Source of the DNA: Mariaggregatimicrobium sp964498785
GTDB lineage: Bacteria; Zhuqueibacterota; Zhuqueibacteria; Thermofontimicrobiales; Thiofontviventaceae
Direction: 5' to 3'
Length of the DNA stretch: 34,562 nt
Assembly: GCA_964498785.1 (NCBI GenBank)
Contig: CAZCJL010000070.1
Span: 1 to 34,562 of the forward strand
In this document: one piece after another, positions 34,369 to 34,562 of the stretch
How the letters are laid out: the number at the start of each line of letters is the position of its first letter
Numbering within the stretch: the first letter of the stretch is position 1
Made by a program: the position numbers and the translations under genes
Notes under the pieces: generated by a model
Databases searched by the model: none
The model's input: the letters and a program-made list of their open reading frames with translations, nothing else
Told to the model about the DNA's origin: nothing

Positions 34369-34562
34369 GATCTTACCAGATGACAGGTTAAGCATTGAAA
34401 AGTTAATTGTTTGACAGGATAACAGGATAAACTGGATAATTAAACCATGTAAATCCTGTGCGCATGGGCGCATCTGCCTAAGGCATGATTATCCTGACTA
34501 AATTATATTTGTATCTTCTCAATATTTTATGGTAGATATGGGCGATTGCCTCTATGTCGTAT
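34369..34562. other. Right-edge non-coding sequence with short tandem repeats
   Basis: No gene is seen. ACAGGATA occurs twice in tandem (34414-34421, 34422-34429), followed by ACTGGATA (34431-34438) and an inverse-type AAATCCTGT (34451-34459). This is reminiscent of ACAGGAT-type dispersed repeats. No terminator is clear for the GH16 gene. Confidence 0.55.

Noticed and set aside
34414..34459. Origin- or att-like tandem ACAGGATA repeats at the right edge
   Set aside because: Only two exact 8-bp units and no integrase or replication gene nearby; more likely a common dispersed repeat.

Overview
The window reads as a piece of an FCB-superphylum bacterium outside the classical Bacteroidota, most likely Calditrichota, Ignavibacteriota or a KSB1-like lineage. 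The sequence evidence is: two secreted proteins ending in type IX secretion (T9SS type A) sorting domains with the NYPNPFNP-type motif; a hybrid one-protein two-component sensor (HTCS); a TonB-dependent receptor with a carboxypeptidase-regulatory-like N-terminal domain but no SusD partner; Tat-exported Gfo/Idh/MocA oxidoreductases; AT-leaning DNA; and clear AGGAGG-type ribosome binding sites, which most Bacteroidota lack. The taxon is an inference.

Layout. Positions 1-203 (minus) hold the C-terminal core of an RHS-repeat protein running off the left edge. From 276 to 9748 everything is on the minus strand, in three blocks: (i) a discoidin-like secreted protein translationally coupled to an Agl23/TIGR03663-type multi-spanning membrane glycosyltransferase; (ii) shikimate kinase - HEAT-repeat exported protein - Tat-exported Gfo/Idh/MocA oxidoreductase; (iii) ThuA-like protein - second Tat-exported oxidoreductase. 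From 10703 to 34368 everything is on the plus strand and forms a beta-1,3-glucan (laminarin-type) utilization locus: HTCS regulator; GPH-family sugar symporter - BglX-type GH3 - clan GH-A lipoprotein glycosidase - 1150-aa cytosolic GH94-like phosphorylase (candidate GH149/GH161 beta-1,3-glucan phosphorylase); TonB-dependent receptor - T9SS-tagged beta-helix protein, closed by a good intrinsic terminator; a GH55-like double beta-helix protein fused to a beta-propeller; and a GH16 laminarinase with Ig-like, F5/8 and T9SS modules.

How it could work (inference): secreted GH16 and GH55-like enzymes cut beta-1,3-glucan outside the cell. The TonB receptor, perhaps helped by the surface beta-helix protein in the place normally filled by SusD, imports oligosaccharides. 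The clan-A lipoprotein and GH3 trim them in the periplasm. The GPH symporter brings short oligosaccharides or glucose into the cytosol, where the phosphorylase would yield glucose-1-phosphate. The HTCS would sense a glycan fragment in the periplasm and switch the locus on.

The intergenic gaps are unusually rich in mobile-looking repeats. There is a 135-bp element with perfect 18-bp terminal inverted repeats (7400-7534) and two degenerate copies. A second hairpin family has CTGTCCA ends. A decayed GIY-YIG nuclease gene (15386-15572) lies inside REP-like sequence, and a short derivative of that element lacking the gene sits in opposite orientation at 10142-10222.
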